Assembly: GCF_905475465.1 (NCBI RefSeq)
Contig: NC_062245.1
Location: 8,618,001 to 8,682,000, forward strand
Origin: Pieris napi
Taxonomy: Eukaryota > Arthropoda > Insecta > Lepidoptera > Pieridae
Direction of reading: 5' to 3'
DNA: 64,000 nucleotides
The notes beneath the pieces were generated by a model. The model ran no database searches and was not told the DNA's origin. It saw nothing but the letters and a program-made list of their open reading frames with translations. Below, piece after piece: positions 26,301 through 36,818 of the stretch (positions within the stretch are counted from its first letter, which is position 1; each line of letters opens with the position of its first letter). Made by a program: the position numbers and the translations under genes.

Positions 26301-29300
26301 ATCCTAGTGTAGGGGCTAGTGCACTTTCTCTTTTAACTAAACTTAATTTTTTATTATGTATAAAGTATTTTCTTTCTTTCTTTAGTTTAAGATGAATTGT
26401 AAGCATTTTATTTGCCATTGTCTCCTATGTTTTCATATAGATAAAACAATGTAAAGTTCGCTAGTCCCGTAATCATTTGGTTTACAAGTGCCAGAGTTTT
26501 TCGGTTACATAGATACAAGAATGTCAATTAAAAACTTAACACGAAGCAAAACAATGGCGATGCGAATAGGACGTTTAGTGTTAAATACGGATGTCTTTAC
26601 CGGTTTAAATCTTAATTTCAATTGTTTACATTCTGCTTGCATACTATGACCGTGTAATTAGGTGTAAATGTCGTAATTTATTTTTATTAATCCATACAGC
26701 GTTTATATAAATATTTATATTGTTATATTAACAAGGCCAGTGACTCATCTAAGGTCGTAGGTTCAATCACGACCGTGCACCAATAGACTTTCTATGTGCG
26801 CATATCGCTGGTACGCTGTATATCAAAATCCATAAAACGACAATGTGTCAGACAGAAGGCTGATCATCTACTTGTCTATGAAATAAAAATGATCAAATAA
26901 ACGGTTGCAGTCTGAGGTTAAGATCCATTTAGGGTTGTAGCAGTAAAGAAATTTAGTAGTGATAAACAATACAAGTAAATAAAGATCGATAGTTAGCAGT
27001 ATGCTAACATAGTCCCAGTTCTACAGTTTAGAACCGTCATAATAAAATTAAAAGGCAGTGCGCGTACGCATTACAAAAGGATGACTAAACTTTTGAGCTT
27101 ATTTTCAAGTCTCCCACAAGTTAACACTTACGCGAAATGATCGGGTACTTGGCGATTCGTATCGCGTTCGACCGAACCACAGATTATCTAACAATACACT
27201 GATTTACATTCTGTGGAACATTGTCTTAATGTATAGTTTTTAAATTTATTCAAAAATATTATTAAAAGAAACATTTACAAAAATATTATTAAAAGGAATA
27301 TTTATTGAGTTAATTTTATTTTATTCTATTAATTATTAACTGGAAATCAAAACATTTGTGACAGTCGTTGCTTCTTTCCTTTACTAGGAAAACCAACCGG
27401 ATGTCCAATACATTGCAGTCAAATTACGATCAAAGTTTAAACTAGCATCCGGGTAATTGAAGAATAATTCGAAATTCAAATTAATTCACTGGCCACAATA
27501 AACTTAAAAATATAAACTTTTAAGTTTCATTCAATTTAATTAAGTCATGTAAATAATGCATTCAGAATTTATTAACCAAAAAACCAACCAAAACTGATGG
27601 TTATAATGATCAATTATTCAAATCATATAAGCCCTATTCAAATCCAATCAATGCATAGGGTGATAATTTTATAATAAATTATACAATTTAAATGTGAAGG
27701 TGTATAATTAACCAATTTGAGAATTGGTCTTATTAATGTCAATCAACTGCCTATGTAATTATCTGATATATCTAAAGAATGATAGCTTCTAATACAATTT
27801 CATTATTGTTACTAACAAAACTTCTCTTTAAGCGACGCAAATGATTTTTATTAATAGAGCCTAACATAAGAATAATATTTTTTTATGGTCATTAATAACG
27901 GTTTATTTATAAAATTAAAATAAACACACAAAAAATATAAAAATAAAATAGAAATTAATTGAATGATCCAAACCAAATTAGCCAAAGGATAGGTCAATCA
28001 ATTTGCTCAAGATGCACAAAGATTTATTGAGGCATAATTACCAACTGACTCCCCATTGTTTGATTGCTTTGCCAGATAAATCATTTCAAACTTATATTAC
28101 ATTGTTCCATTATCGTGTTATTATGTTCCATTTTTAAAATTCGTATCGCAAAATGTCAAATATATAGTAGGAGGTAATCTCTGGAAATTATTTCACTTAT
28201 TATACATATTTTTTATCGTTATTATTTGTGTTCTCCCATTTCCACGAGAACGTCGTCTTGCAAGCATCAGCTAGTCGATGATAAATCGCCTTTGTAACTT
28301 GTAATACAGTACATTATGGCTTTTCAATCTATGTAAAACTATATAAAAAGGCAAAATATATACCGAACCTTACCCAACATTAACCCACGATCTAATTAAC
28401 CACATATATTAACTACTAGATCAAGGGAGCGCTTCAAAAATAGTTAAAGATATACAAGTCGAAGGTTAAAAGGTACTCAAAGGGCTCTAGCAACAAACAT
28501 TCGATACAAAACAGACGCACTTTGTTTATAATCTATAAATACGAGGGCCCTTTGAGCTTTTACAACAGTTTTTGTATGAAACAGCTGGTCAGTTTTTGCT
28601 GCTTCAGTTCTTGTTATAGAAGACTACATAAGATTTTTTAGGCCAACAGCGTAACGTACGGTCCGCGCGCTTATTTGTTCTCCCCTCCATGTAATATACA
28701 TTGGCAACATTACATAAGATTTTTTGTTTATGGTAAATGTCCTGTTCTCAATATAAACAGTACCTATGTATTTATTGTTATCAATTTAACCTACATGACT
28801 ATTATAAACTATAAATGAAATATCCTTAACAAGCATTCACACAGATTCCGAGTTTTCTTACATAAGTATTCTGTCATTTAAAAATATCAGTACTCTTCGA
28901 TACGAAACAAATCTTGCCATGTTGTAGTCCCCGAAAGATCATTCTTTTCACTGCGGCACATGTGTATTGTAAATAAATTATCAAATAATTAACTGACCGT
29001 TTCATACAAGAATTATTTAGCATAAAATAAGCATAGTTGATAATATTGCTTACTTAATAAGGTTTTATTCTGAATATTATAATTGTAATGTTTTTAAATA
29101 TGTAATGTGTATATGTAAGGAGTAATCTCAGGATTTCGGCGCCCATTGTAAAGTTTTGTTCAAGTACGAAATAGTAAGTCGGCACATATGTTTAATATGT
29201 CAATAAATAAAAATGTTAAATGCTATATACCTAAAGAACATTTTCATTTAAAATTTTGCAACATTTTCAAGATCGCAATAGAGACGTGGTTAAAACGAAA

Positions 29301-32300
29301 CTTGGGATGAGGTCAAGATAAACTTAAGACCATTAAGGCGTAATTAACCTTGGACCAATTTATTTTTAAACTAATGGCACTCGAAACATCTTCTAGCTGA
29401 AGAAAACGGGAACTAAAATATAATTTTCATAATTTAAAGTTAGTTTTATATATTTATATCTTCTATGCGATTTTATAGCTTTTTAGTTATTAATTCGAAA
29501 TGAACGGTATATTAACGTTTTCTGTTTTTTTTTTGTTATAATTATTATAAAGACTGACCAGGCAAACGTTGTTTTGCCATGTATATTATTTCTAGGAAAC
29601 ATTTTTTTAGTTCAATAAAAATAACTATCCACTACGAGTATAATAAAAAATAGGAGTTGATTGTAGAGGGGTGTATGTATTTTTGTATGCTGTATCATAA
29701 AAAAATAAATCTAAAAAATAAAAATGTTTTTTTGGAGTTGACACCCCTTATCACTAAGGGGTTTGAAATATTATAAAAAAATTCATAAGAATCGGTAGAG
29801 CCGTTTCGAAGGAGTATGGGAACGAACATTGTGACACGAGATTCGAGAATTTTATATATACATATATGTAATTATGTATATAGAGATAAGTTTTAAACGC
29901 TTGATTTTTCTTCATCTGCTACTTATCCAATACAAAAATGTTGCATTATAAACGCGACTTTGCTGTCCTCATATTGTGGTTATTAAAAGCCTATTATTCG
30001 CAGCTGTCGAATCAGCTGATCAATGTAAAATCTCTATACTCAGGTAGTATTTTTTGCCGTCAGCTGTTAGATGCGTGCGTTAAATCTCCCGAAATTTCCG
30101 TTGTAACATCTGCGCACACGCACCTGCCAAGGCCTTTTCCTGGTATGCAGCATCTGCTTGTTATCAATAAATTTTCATATCGTAATTGAAATTAAGACGG
30201 CCTCAAAGCCTACTAAATAAGAATTTAATTCAAGACCTATTAAGGGAATATCAACATATTTCTCCAACGATAAAAATACTTATATATAGTTACTGGCCTG
30301 TTTTAATATTATAATTTATAACGTGAGTTTATAGAAAACCTTTTTTCCATATACACGATTTCCAAACAATAGAAGAATTCTCTAGTATATCGTAAATGTT
30401 GGGCAATTCATTGTTTTCTAGTTGCGACATAGGTGATATTGGCAACATCAGTTTTATAGAATCAACAGTTTGATGAATTTAAAATAATAGTTATATTGAA
30501 ATGGATTAGTATATACATATAATATTATAGTTTCATAGTTATCACACACGAGTGGGTAGTGTATTTGATTATACATAAAAATCGATTATATATCCGATAC
30601 CTAGGTAAATTTATTATTTTTGTATGTATTCAATAAGAAAATATAACAGACTAAATAATGAGAAGAGATGAGAAAAAATACCACCAAAATATATTATTAG
30701 TAAATAATTGATTAATATTTAAACACATAAATACACATTTTGGTATATATCTGCGTTCCTTCTACCGTTTATTTAATTATTGCCTTGATAGAATCTCTAT
30801 TGGACTTATTCAAATCACATCTCGTTGTATTTGTGTTAGCTATCACACTCGAATGGAATTTAATCACGCGATTATCATCCCTGTCCCGGAAATGCAATCT
30901 TATTTTTTTCGCATCCGCAGCGATATAGAAATATCCCGTATATCATGTAACACATCCGCTGATATTGGAGTATTATGAATCAAGGGTAGCATTGATACTA
31001 GGCGACTAGTAACTTGTCAATTACCTACGTGTTATATTTATGTAAGACTATATACTATTATAAAAAATAAAAATGTATTTTTTCATTATAGCAATGGATT
31101 ATTATGTGTAAGTCAAGTTTGTCCATTACAAACGTAATAGTTATTTCCATTAAAAACAATTTTTGAATTTTTTTAAACTGTTTACGACAACTTCATACAA
31201 TTTTTTAACAAAAAGGATTACGCGTAACACGCGTGAGTGTGTGGGTGTATGTAAGAGAATGAGTGCGAAGATATAAAGAAATAATATATAAAATAATGCG
31301 TATAAACTCAATTTCTCGTCTCTATTATCAATTTTCTTTTATACTAAAGTAGGTATCAGTTTCGACATCGATTGTAGTCTCGTCGATTTGTAGTCTGTGA
31401 TGATCTTTGATATCGGAGATAAATGTTATCGGATCACGCATTTGTTTCAATTGTGTGAAAGGTATTTGGGTAATCATTCGTAATTTCTGACAATGACGCG
31501 GATAACAAATACAGGTCAAATTTGTGTGTGCTTTTTCAACGCTAACAGAAGGCGTAGAAAGAAAGCCATGGTATAAGCTTTACCCGTGAAGAGGTTCCGG
31601 TTCCGGTTCTGATACTGAAGGAAGTACAAAAAGAGTACCTAACAATAAAAAAAAATAACAAATCTAAACTGTATATTCAACATTTGTTAAGATTGGTAAT
31701 AAAGGGGCTTTATTATTATTTTGTATCAATCGCAGATAATATTAAAAAAGTTTTACAAGAATATATGTTGTATGGATAATGCTTATCTGTAACCAATATT
31801 TATTTGACCTAATCAAATATTGAACGTTATTCCTTGTCGCTTGCTCAAGTCACATAACGATAAGCATATGATTCTTAGCAGTTTTGCAAAATTGTTTACG
31901 CAATGTTGAGGTGGATTGCGACGTAGAGGTTAGAAATGTTAATAAGGGCTAAAATAACAGTTATTAATTATGTTTAATTATAATTATTACCGATTATTTA
32001 ATGTACAACTCTGATTATGGTTGTTATAATTATGAGACAATAAAAATCAATAAACTGACGTTCTTGTTTTAGTGAGCAAGTAATGTAACTTGTAAGCGTA
32101 AATTTTGTTAAAAATACGATCGTAAATATGTAATGAATTACCTATTCATGATACGCAGTGTTGGCCTCATCATCTCTGAGGTTGTAGGTTCGATCCTCGG
32201 CTGTGCACCAATGGACTTTATTTCTATGTGCGTATTTAACTTTCGCTCGAACGGTGAACGAAAGTATCTTCAGGAAACCTGCTTGTTTTAGACCCAAAAA

Positions 32301-35300
32301 AGGCGTGCACATGGCACAGGAGTCTGATTAAGAAATGATCATGAAACAGATACAGAAATCTGAGGCCCAGACCTAAAAAGGTTGTAGCGCCACTGTTTTA
32401 TTATTTTTTTAATAAATCCACACGCGAATCCACGAACACGCGATTTCAATTAACATCAAATTATTTCGCAGAAATATTGCAATTGTCATCTAGTAACTAG
32501 AGTCTGGTTCAAAGGTTGATAGTATATCCAATTACAACAACAGCCTTCGAAAACTGATGATTAACTGATTCGTAGCGCACACGCAACGCGTTGAAATGCG
32601 TTACGACGTGACTTTATTTGCTGCTAACCATTTCAATCTAGTTGATGAAATAATGATAGTCATACTATAACAACTATTGAACTGTATTTGTATGACAAAA
32701 GTTAATATTTTTATATGTACGTATGATTAATATAATTAAATTAATTATGTGGGTTTTCCCAAATCTTTACGATAGTTCTGAAGTAGTGATTACCTTTATT
32801 TAAATCCTCTTCAACTCTTAAAACGTATGTTATAAGATTTTTTCTCTGTTACAGCTGATATTTTTTATAACTAGGTAATTCTAAAGGCTTCATTGACATA
32901 TCTTTTGAATGGGTTTCAATAGGGATCCTCTTTACCGGGATGTCATCGAACAGCTGACGTTATAAAAACATGCACCCTCTTCGTTCACTAGTAAGCAATT
33001 CGTCGCACTATTAATTTTACAGAGTTTTAATTCCACTTTTAATTTGAAATATACAAAGTCCAATAAATAATTAAGGTTGGTTGTATACTAAATTGAGTTT
33101 AATATACAACAATGTTAACTGATAGGTCGGATTAAAAGTGATTGTGTAATATCATTATGATGACTATGAGTAACTAACTAAAGACGTATACGATTGAAAA
33201 ACATCTGATCATAGACCACAAGTAAACCATGCGTTCCATTTTCAAATTGTAATTTTAAAGTCATGTGTGCACGGTTCGCTTCCCACCAGTAGCTTGCACA
33301 TGGCATCCAGGAATTTGACACGCAGATGTTCTTTCCACAGACAATAAAATACCTATAAAATATTGCTACGCTATGTTACTTTTTTCCGGGCTTAAGTTAT
33401 AAAAGCGATTGTCAGGTTATCACTAACACTAAGAACGTAATAACTAATAAGTTTTTTTATTTGTAGGTATAATTGAGAAAGCGAGAAAAATATTTTTTTA
33501 TGAATCACGATAAATATCTTGATCGCTAATCGAGAAAGTTATCTGTGACAGCCATTAGTGCGTGAGTTGCGATGCATACGACACAATCAAAGATTCTGTT
33601 GTTTAAACACTTTAACACGACAGTCAATTGTCAAGTCTGTCGTGAGCTAACTTAATGAAGACTAGTGCTTCTTGGCCCATATGTTTACTGTAGAGTTACT
33701 GTAATCTATAATGTGAAAAGGCACAGATATTTTTAACTTATAAACTAGAATTTTGTTTGCATTTTGAGGATATAATGTAATAAATAATTCTCAAAAATAT
33801 TTCCAACACACAAATACACAATATTTACAATATTCTCAACCTACATAGTAATAACCTGCCAGCATTAAAGGTACACTGCCACAGAGACCATACTTAAATA
33901 ATTTCTGTTTATTATTGTTATGTAACAAAATTATGTAAGAAGTTTCCAACTTAAACTTAAAAATATAGGCTATATTGAATCCAACTATTTTAGACACTTT
34001 TTAAGTCATTATTTTGATTTTATTTCGTTTAAAATCTACTGATGTTTAGAGTCTACTGCAATTTTATTCACCATCTGTAAGCAGTAAGCACTGACCATTG
34101 ACGGACTTTGTATTCAAGCCTGTATCAATGAAATGCAGTCTGCATTCCATACAGACATTCGCACCAAATGTTTTCCATCATGTCTTTAAAAATGCACTCA
34201 AAATTAATGTTCATTTTACGATGACAAATAAATTCAAGTTTATTACTTTCCTCGTGTCGTAGGTGTAACATCTTGTATAATTTTAAATTAGGACAGTGTG
34301 CTTTATAGCTGTTGCGATACTACTTTTGTACTCGTATATGTATAAGTTAAAATGCCAGTCTGTTATTAGATTAATTTTAATTCGCAATCCTTTTCTAATT
34401 TGTAAACAATTTGGGCATGCGAAACTGAGGCTGTGTTTGATAATACTTACATAATAGGTATAATTAATAATAAAGAGGCATGATATATATTTTAAACAAC
34501 GCGACGTGCTAATTGATAACGAGATCGAAATAAAAATGGATAACACGCTAGCCAAACAACTCTTAGCTTCTGTCTAATAACTTGAAGGTATAGAAAAAAC
34601 GTCACACTTGTAAAATCAGTAAAAGACCTAAATCCGACACTTCAGTATTTAGAAAGGCATCTTAAAAGGTGAAAGTCATGTGCTAGGTATCATGGTTTGC
34701 AAAAACTCGCATCTCTGTGCGGCCTTGCCAAGGTGATTGCAAGGGGGACAAATATAACGGTGCGCTGCGCCGCGCACCGGCTGCCTCTACCACTGTAATA
34801 AACATTCATACAACACCGCTTTATTGTATAACCACTGCCGGCCGCGCACTATACACGGTTGTTAACCTACAAACAAAGCCTTCAATGGAACATTAATTTG
34901 CCACTCGGTAAAAGTACCACTTGAGGCTACCCGTGAGAAACGAAACACGTATAGTTCATTTCCTTTCAAAGATATAGCTTAATAGCCAGCTAATATGGCG
35001 TACCTCGGTTTGCATTTCGGACACGTACACTGACTTTAAAGGAAAACCAGTTACTTTTAACTGTGCTATCGCGGTTTTAAGGGATGAACTACTTATTGTT
35101 TGTTTGTAAACATATTTCATTGTTACTAAGTCGATTACGATTTGGACATTATGAAGGAATATTGTCTAATTAAATATTATATTCTTCTATACACTCACGA
35201 CTCAGAATTCAAGAAGACATACTATTATCTAAGTAGAGACAAATTTGAGATAATATTCTATTTAGAAAATGGTAAAATAAACTAATAATTATTATGCAGG

Positions 35301-35545
35301 CGTTATATCACCCATATAAATAATAGGTAAATGTTAGGGGAACTTACGATTTGACTGATTTCTGTGATGGGTATTGGCGAAATTGTTTTTTCCGATCCTT
35401 GCGGGAGGGATGAAGCACTAGGCGTAGGCGATACCCCGGGAGAGCTTGGCTGTACATTGACAACGCTTTCCTTAGAGGTGCGATTGGGAGATAGCCTCGA
35501 AGGAAAGCTAAGCGTCTTCGTCCACTGCGACAAGCTTCGCACCAT
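10981..35545 (-). CDS. Traf4: TRAF4-type adaptor, RING-less isoform, seven exons
   Basis: Exons on the - strand, in transcript order: 35545-35348, 15392-15288, 13828-13667, 13247-13098, 12838-12674, 12259-11999, 11334-10981. They give 464 residues, close to human TRAF4 (470). TRAF4 proteins are cytoplasmic and junction-associated adaptors linking receptors to kinase cascades (JNK in flies). Order of parts: residues 1-66 Ser/Pro-rich and unique; 67-265 an array of TRAF-type CxC/H zinc fingers (first set Cys84, Cys91, His103, Cys107); about 282-305 a short coiled coil; about 309-460 the MATH/TRAF-C domain, with ALVWRI, SPAFYTS-x-YGYKLQ, LNGNG, WPFA, PDPTWKNFQ and LGFGFPRF. All splice sites are GT-AG and all seven exons are in phase 0. 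The missing RING matches what is known of fly Traf4 (dTRAF1). The first intron is about 20 kb. The start is secure: a good Kozak context (CAAGATGG) and an in-frame TGA four codons upstream. Confidence 0.93.
11426..11714 (-). mobile_element. MITE with perfect 32-bp inverted termini (copy 2), in Traf4 intron
   Basis: Positions 11426-11457 and 11683-11714 are perfect 32-bp inverted repeats. The interior shares the GACGTTTCGCGTGCTTTACA core with copy 1. It is inserted in the last Traf4 intron, about 90 bases from the MATH exon. Confidence 0.75.
11999..12259 (-). CDS. Traf4: Traf4 exon, coiled coil and start of MATH domain
   Basis: These 87 codons run from Gly-Thr-Arg-Gln to Tyr-Gly-Tyr-Lys-Leu-Gln. 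A His-x-x-Glu-Glu-Ser ... Ala-His-Leu-Ala-Leu stretch as in human TRAF4 is followed by a short heptad-like helix. The MATH domain then opens with Leu-Val-Trp-Arg-Ile. The acceptor is TTTCAG at 12260-12265 and the donor CAG/GTGAGA; both junctions are phase 0. Confidence 0.93.
12325..12570 (-). mobile_element. tRNA-derived SINE, family A, in Traf4 intron
   Basis: A nearly full-length copy of the same SINE, reading on the - strand. The tRNA-like head (CATTGGTCTAGTGGTTAGTA, then GGTTCGATCC) is at the right end. It lies between two Traf4 zinc-finger/MATH exons in transcript sense. Confidence 0.88.
12674..12838 (-). CDS. Traf4: Traf4 exon, TRAF zinc fingers 4-5
   Basis: These 55 codons, phase 0 on both sides (acceptor TTACAG, donor AAG/GTAAGA), are unusually Ala/Arg/Cys-rich and GC-rich compared with the flanks. 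The pattern Cys-Pro-x-x-Cys ... Asp-Ala-His-Leu-Arg-Asp-His-Cys ... Pro-Cys-x4-5-Ala-Gly-Cys fits the last TRAF fingers. The 65-residue open frame overlapping it starts in the intron and is a different frame. Confidence 0.9.
13098..13247 (-). CDS. Traf4: Traf4 exon, TRAF zinc finger 3
   Basis: These 50 codons, phase 0 on both sides, hold the very conserved Val-Tyr-Cys-Glu-Asn-Lys-Cys-Gly-Ala block of TRAF4. The rest is His/Gln-rich, with several histidines and glutamines between the metal ligands. The acceptor is TTCCAG and the donor CAG/GTGAGA. Confidence 0.93.
13667..13828 (-). CDS. Traf4: Traf4 exon, TRAF zinc fingers 1-2
   Basis: These 54 codons, phase 0 on both sides (acceptor TTCCAG, donor GAG/GTAATT), complete finger 1 with Ala-His-Leu-Asn-Thr-Cys. 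They then give Gln-Cys-Gly, Asp-His-Leu and further Cys/His pairs ending in Cys-Ala-Lys-Glu-Phe-Ser. The spacing matches the human TRAF4 finger array. Confidence 0.93.
14051..14292 (-). mobile_element. tRNA-derived SINE, family A, in Traf4 intron
   Basis: A full-length copy, very close to those at 12325, 20101 and 42494, with the head at the right end. It lies in the intron between the exons at 13828 and 15288. Confidence 0.88.
15006..15266 (-). mobile_element. Non-autonomous Helitron beside a Traf4 exon
   Basis: On the - strand it starts 5'-TCTACTATATAAAAATAAGT and ends GGGTTTGCTAG, with a short GC stem (CCGGCGAACTCCG region) before the CTAG. The flanks are A and T, as Helitrons require. 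It ends 21 bases from the donor side of the Traf4 exon at 15288-15392. The 70-codon frame in it is not a gene. Confidence 0.75.
15288..15392 (-). CDS. Traf4: Traf4 common exon, first TRAF zinc finger
   Basis: This 35-codon exon begins Ile-Tyr-Pro-Asp-Pro-Glu, the segment that follows the RING in TRAF4 proteins. It continues with Cys-x6-Cys of the first TRAF-type zinc finger (Tyr-Cys-Ile-His-His ... Gly-Cys-Gln-Trp-Ser). The acceptor is TTATAG and the donor AAG/GTATGT, both phase 0. It is the exon to which every alternative 5' exon would have to splice. Confidence 0.93.
16952..16984. repeat. 11-bp inverted repeat
   Basis: TATAGTCTGTG and CACAGACTATA flank an 11-base spacer. Confidence 0.65.
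19935..19985. mobile_element. Fragment of Helitron-like repeat
   Basis: ATTCGGTCAAGCCGTTTCGG resembles the GTAGAGCCGTTTCGAAGG part of the repeat at 29552. Only about 50 bases are recognisable. Confidence 0.4.
20101..20339 (-). mobile_element. tRNA-derived SINE, family A
   Basis: A full-length copy with a small deletion in the tRNA-like head between the A and B boxes. It lies in the long Traf4 intron, in transcript sense. Confidence 0.88.
20760..20960 (-). mobile_element. LINE 3' UTR fragment
   Basis: The stretch with AACAATTACACTAAAAATAT, ATACATTTAACTAAGTATTA and GGTGTAATGGTGTAAAAGTG is the same 3' UTR as at 53160-53340, diverged. No coding part is recognisable. Confidence 0.6.
22107..22300 (+). 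mobile_element. SINE family B, truncated and diverged
   Basis: The head (GTTGGCCTAGTGGTTTCAAC, GTAGGTTCGATTCC) is clear. The body shows deletions but still contains CCCAAAAAGTCGAG. The 3' end is missing. Confidence 0.75.
24682..24962 (-). mobile_element. SINE family B
   Basis: A full-length inverted copy: it starts at the left with the 3' end (GGCGCTACAACCTC) and ends at the right with the tRNA-like head (CAGCCGGGGATCGAACCTAC ... AGTGTTGG on the - strand). Confidence 0.87.
25195..25275 (-). repeat. GC-rich repeat-like fragment
   Basis: A short GC-rich stretch with GCTGGCTGGCGTCTCGGTGC, unlike its AT-rich flanks. On the - strand it contributes FETGLRRRFASAWHRDASQR to a 115-codon frame. The composition suggests a transposon remnant; I cannot name it. 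Confidence 0.35.
25408..25668 (+). mobile_element. tRNA-derived SINE, family C
   Basis: The head has GCATAGCCTAGCGG (A box region) and GGGTTCGATTCCCGG (B box). A distinct body follows (GGAGGACACGGTCGAATTTC, GGCTAATCCACAAATCGTGC), ending in oligo(A) near 25655. Only one copy was seen here. A real tRNA is excluded because the arms do not pair and the body continues. Confidence 0.75.
26738..26945 (+). mobile_element. SINE family B, degenerate
   Basis: The order of blocks is kept (GGTCGTAGGTTCAATCACGA, CACCAATAGACTTTCTATGT, GGCTGATCATCTACTTG, GTTGTAGCAGT), but there are many substitutions and deletions. An old copy. Confidence 0.7.
29552..29870 (-). mobile_element. Degenerate Helitron-like repeat
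   Basis: Blocks such as GGCAAACGTTGTTTTGCCAT at the left (a 3' hairpin) and GAGCCGTTTCGAAGGAGTAT and GAACGAACATTGTGACACGA at the right are typical of a common lepidopteran Helitron-like family read on the - strand. Both termini are mutated. Confidence 0.55.
30001..30126. promoter_or_regulatory. E-box cluster in Traf4 intron
   Basis: CAGCTG occurs at 30001-30006, 30013-30018 and 30061-30066, and CACCTG at 30121-30126. Such spacing is typical of bHLH-regulated enhancers. The enhancer call is inference. An 83-codon open frame over it has no recognisable features. Confidence 0.3.
32151..32402 (+). mobile_element. SINE family B
   Basis: A nearly complete copy, shortened in the tRNA-like head between the A and B boxes. 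The B box GTAGGTTCGATCC and the 3' end GGTTGTAGCGCCACT are intact. Confidence 0.85.
33861..33895 (+). repeat. Dispersed repeat, copy 1
   Basis: AAAGGTACACTGCCACAGAG followed by ACCATACTT recurs at 52508 with two differences. Both copies are on the same strand inside the Traf4 intron. Identity unknown. Confidence 0.55.
34759..34793. promoter_or_regulatory. GC-rich block with hairpin potential in Traf4 intron
   Basis: GGTGCGCTGCGC is followed by GCGCACC, giving a short GC stem, and then GGCTGCCTCTACCAC. The words match the island next to the 51932 exon. It lies about 560 bases downstream of the 35348 donor. Function unknown. Confidence 0.3.
35348..35545 (-). CDS. Traf4: Traf4 first coding exon, RING-less isoform
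   Basis: This 66-codon exon starts at ATG 35545 (A at -3, in-frame stop four codons upstream) and ends ...Ile-Ser-Gln-Ile before GTAAGT. The product is rich in Ser, Pro and Thr and has no Cys, hence no RING. Joining it in phase 0 to the exon at 15392 gives Ser-Gln-Ile/Ile-Tyr-Pro-Asp-Pro. I infer a disordered tail. Several Ser-Pro and Thr-Pro pairs could be proline-directed phosphorylation sites. The join across about 20 kb is inferred from phase and splice signals and needs transcript support. Confidence 0.82.
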
Positions 35546-35760
35546 CTTGAAAGTTCATAAGCACAACACGACACTGAACTTTGTTATAAGCGACACGTCC
35601 GCTCTCAACGAACGCCGGCGAACGAATAAAATGCCATAAAGTAAACAGCCTGTGCAAGTTGCGACGAGTTCATGTTGATTCCCGACTGTGTGTGTAGGGT
35701 AGGGTCTATGTGTGGGTGACCACTGTGTTGCAGGAGGACCCTGAAGTTTGTTGCCGACCA
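35546..35760 (-). promoter_or_regulatory. Traf4: Probable 5' UTR/promoter of RING-less Traf4
   Basis: The 200 bases upstream of ATG 35545 are richer in GC and CpG than the surrounding intron and contain no acceptor that I trust. I infer that the transcript starts here. No clear TATA box was seen. Confidence 0.4.
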
Positions 35761-36337
35761 ATCATTTGTTTACTGTGACTATTATTATTATTACAATAGC
35801 ATTTGATAAAGTTTAGTAAAGCGCTTTAAAAATATGTGGCTATTGGCTAAACTATTTAAAATTGATATTTTTTGTCTTTTCTTCGTTTTATTTGATTATT
35901 TTATTGTGGGAAATTATACTTTTTATTTCCTATAGTACTTATTTTTACTTGTATATCGGTTGTGATTAAACGATTATTGTGTTTCTAATTCGAAACACAT
36001 TTGCTAGAAGATTGAAATTTTATGTACGGGCAGGACTGTGGTAGAATTATAATCGTTAAAAGATTTGAAACGCTATATAGAGTGCAAAAAATAACTGCAC
36101 GTGGCATTCCAAAGGGTGGCACCCTCCGATTAATGTGCAATAAGATGCGAGTATGGGGAACAAAGAATGTTATTTATGGACCTTAATATAGCTGGCGAAT
36201 CATTTTCTTATATTACGTCTTATATTTGTTACAATTAATTTCAACATCACTTCCTAAAATGTAAATATATATGAATCCAATTTCGAATTTGCACCAAAAT
36301 CGAAAAGTTAATTACGTAAAAAATATTTTTGTTAATC

Positions 36338-36550
36338 TTAAGGTGGGAACTGACCAACGTTACGAGGTGTAATGTAACATGTAATGTAATGTTACACAGC
36401 GAGCATTTGTGCAGTCAGTACGTCGTGTTACGTCGTGTTTCCCCGTAACACGACGTACCGACTGCACGAATGTTCGCTGTGTAACATTACATTACATGTT
36501 ACATTACATGTTACATTACACCTCGTAACGTTGGTCAGTTCCCACCTTAA
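36338..36550. mobile_element. 213-bp foldback element (near-perfect palindrome)
   Basis: The two halves are almost perfect inverted copies of about 95 bases, starting TTAAGGTGGGAACTGACCAA and ending with its complement, around a short centre near 36437. Internal ATGTAATGTAATGTTACA repeats make it partly periodic. It is a MITE-like snapback. The 77-codon frame covering its right half is not a gene. Confidence 0.8.
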
Positions 36551-36818
36551 TGAACTATTAAATAGCTACAATAAAAATCATTTTTGTAGTTTATTACAAT
36601 ATTCCAACTTTTCCAGGGTATTAAATGTCATTATTAGGTTCTTAAAATTGATTACCATACATTTTTAAATTGATAATATTTACCGACATTAATGTGAAGA
36701 AAATATCTGATATTCCTAAAATTTTGCTTTCCCAATTTTTTATAAACTTTTAGTCTTCACACGAGGAGGTTAGCCATGCGCGGATATAAAACAATGGTGT
36801 TCATTGCGTGTTGCAACT

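Larger units (their letters stand above)
20961..29551. other. Traf4 intron, mostly unique AT-rich DNA
   Basis: Besides the listed repeats I see no exon. GC-richer patches at 21370-21480, 27115-27190 and 28645-28690 could be regulatory. A repeat-like 3' tail with TTTCTTTCTTTC lies at 26270-26390. Confidence 0.45.
29871..34758. other. Traf4 intron near the short-isoform start
   Basis: Contains the E-box cluster, one SINE and one short dispersed repeat. Open frames such as 31328-31519 and 34283-34555 show no domain or splice context. Confidence 0.45.

Noticed and set aside
34670..34790. Possible internal exon on the - strand after TTATTACAG at 34790
   Set aside because: The frame GRGSRCAAQRTV... 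stays open but has no matching donor, no homology, and lies in a GC-rich block better explained as regulatory.
36435..36668. 77-codon frame on the + strand
   Set aside because: Its repetitive NITLHVTLHVTLH start comes from the foldback element, not from a gene.
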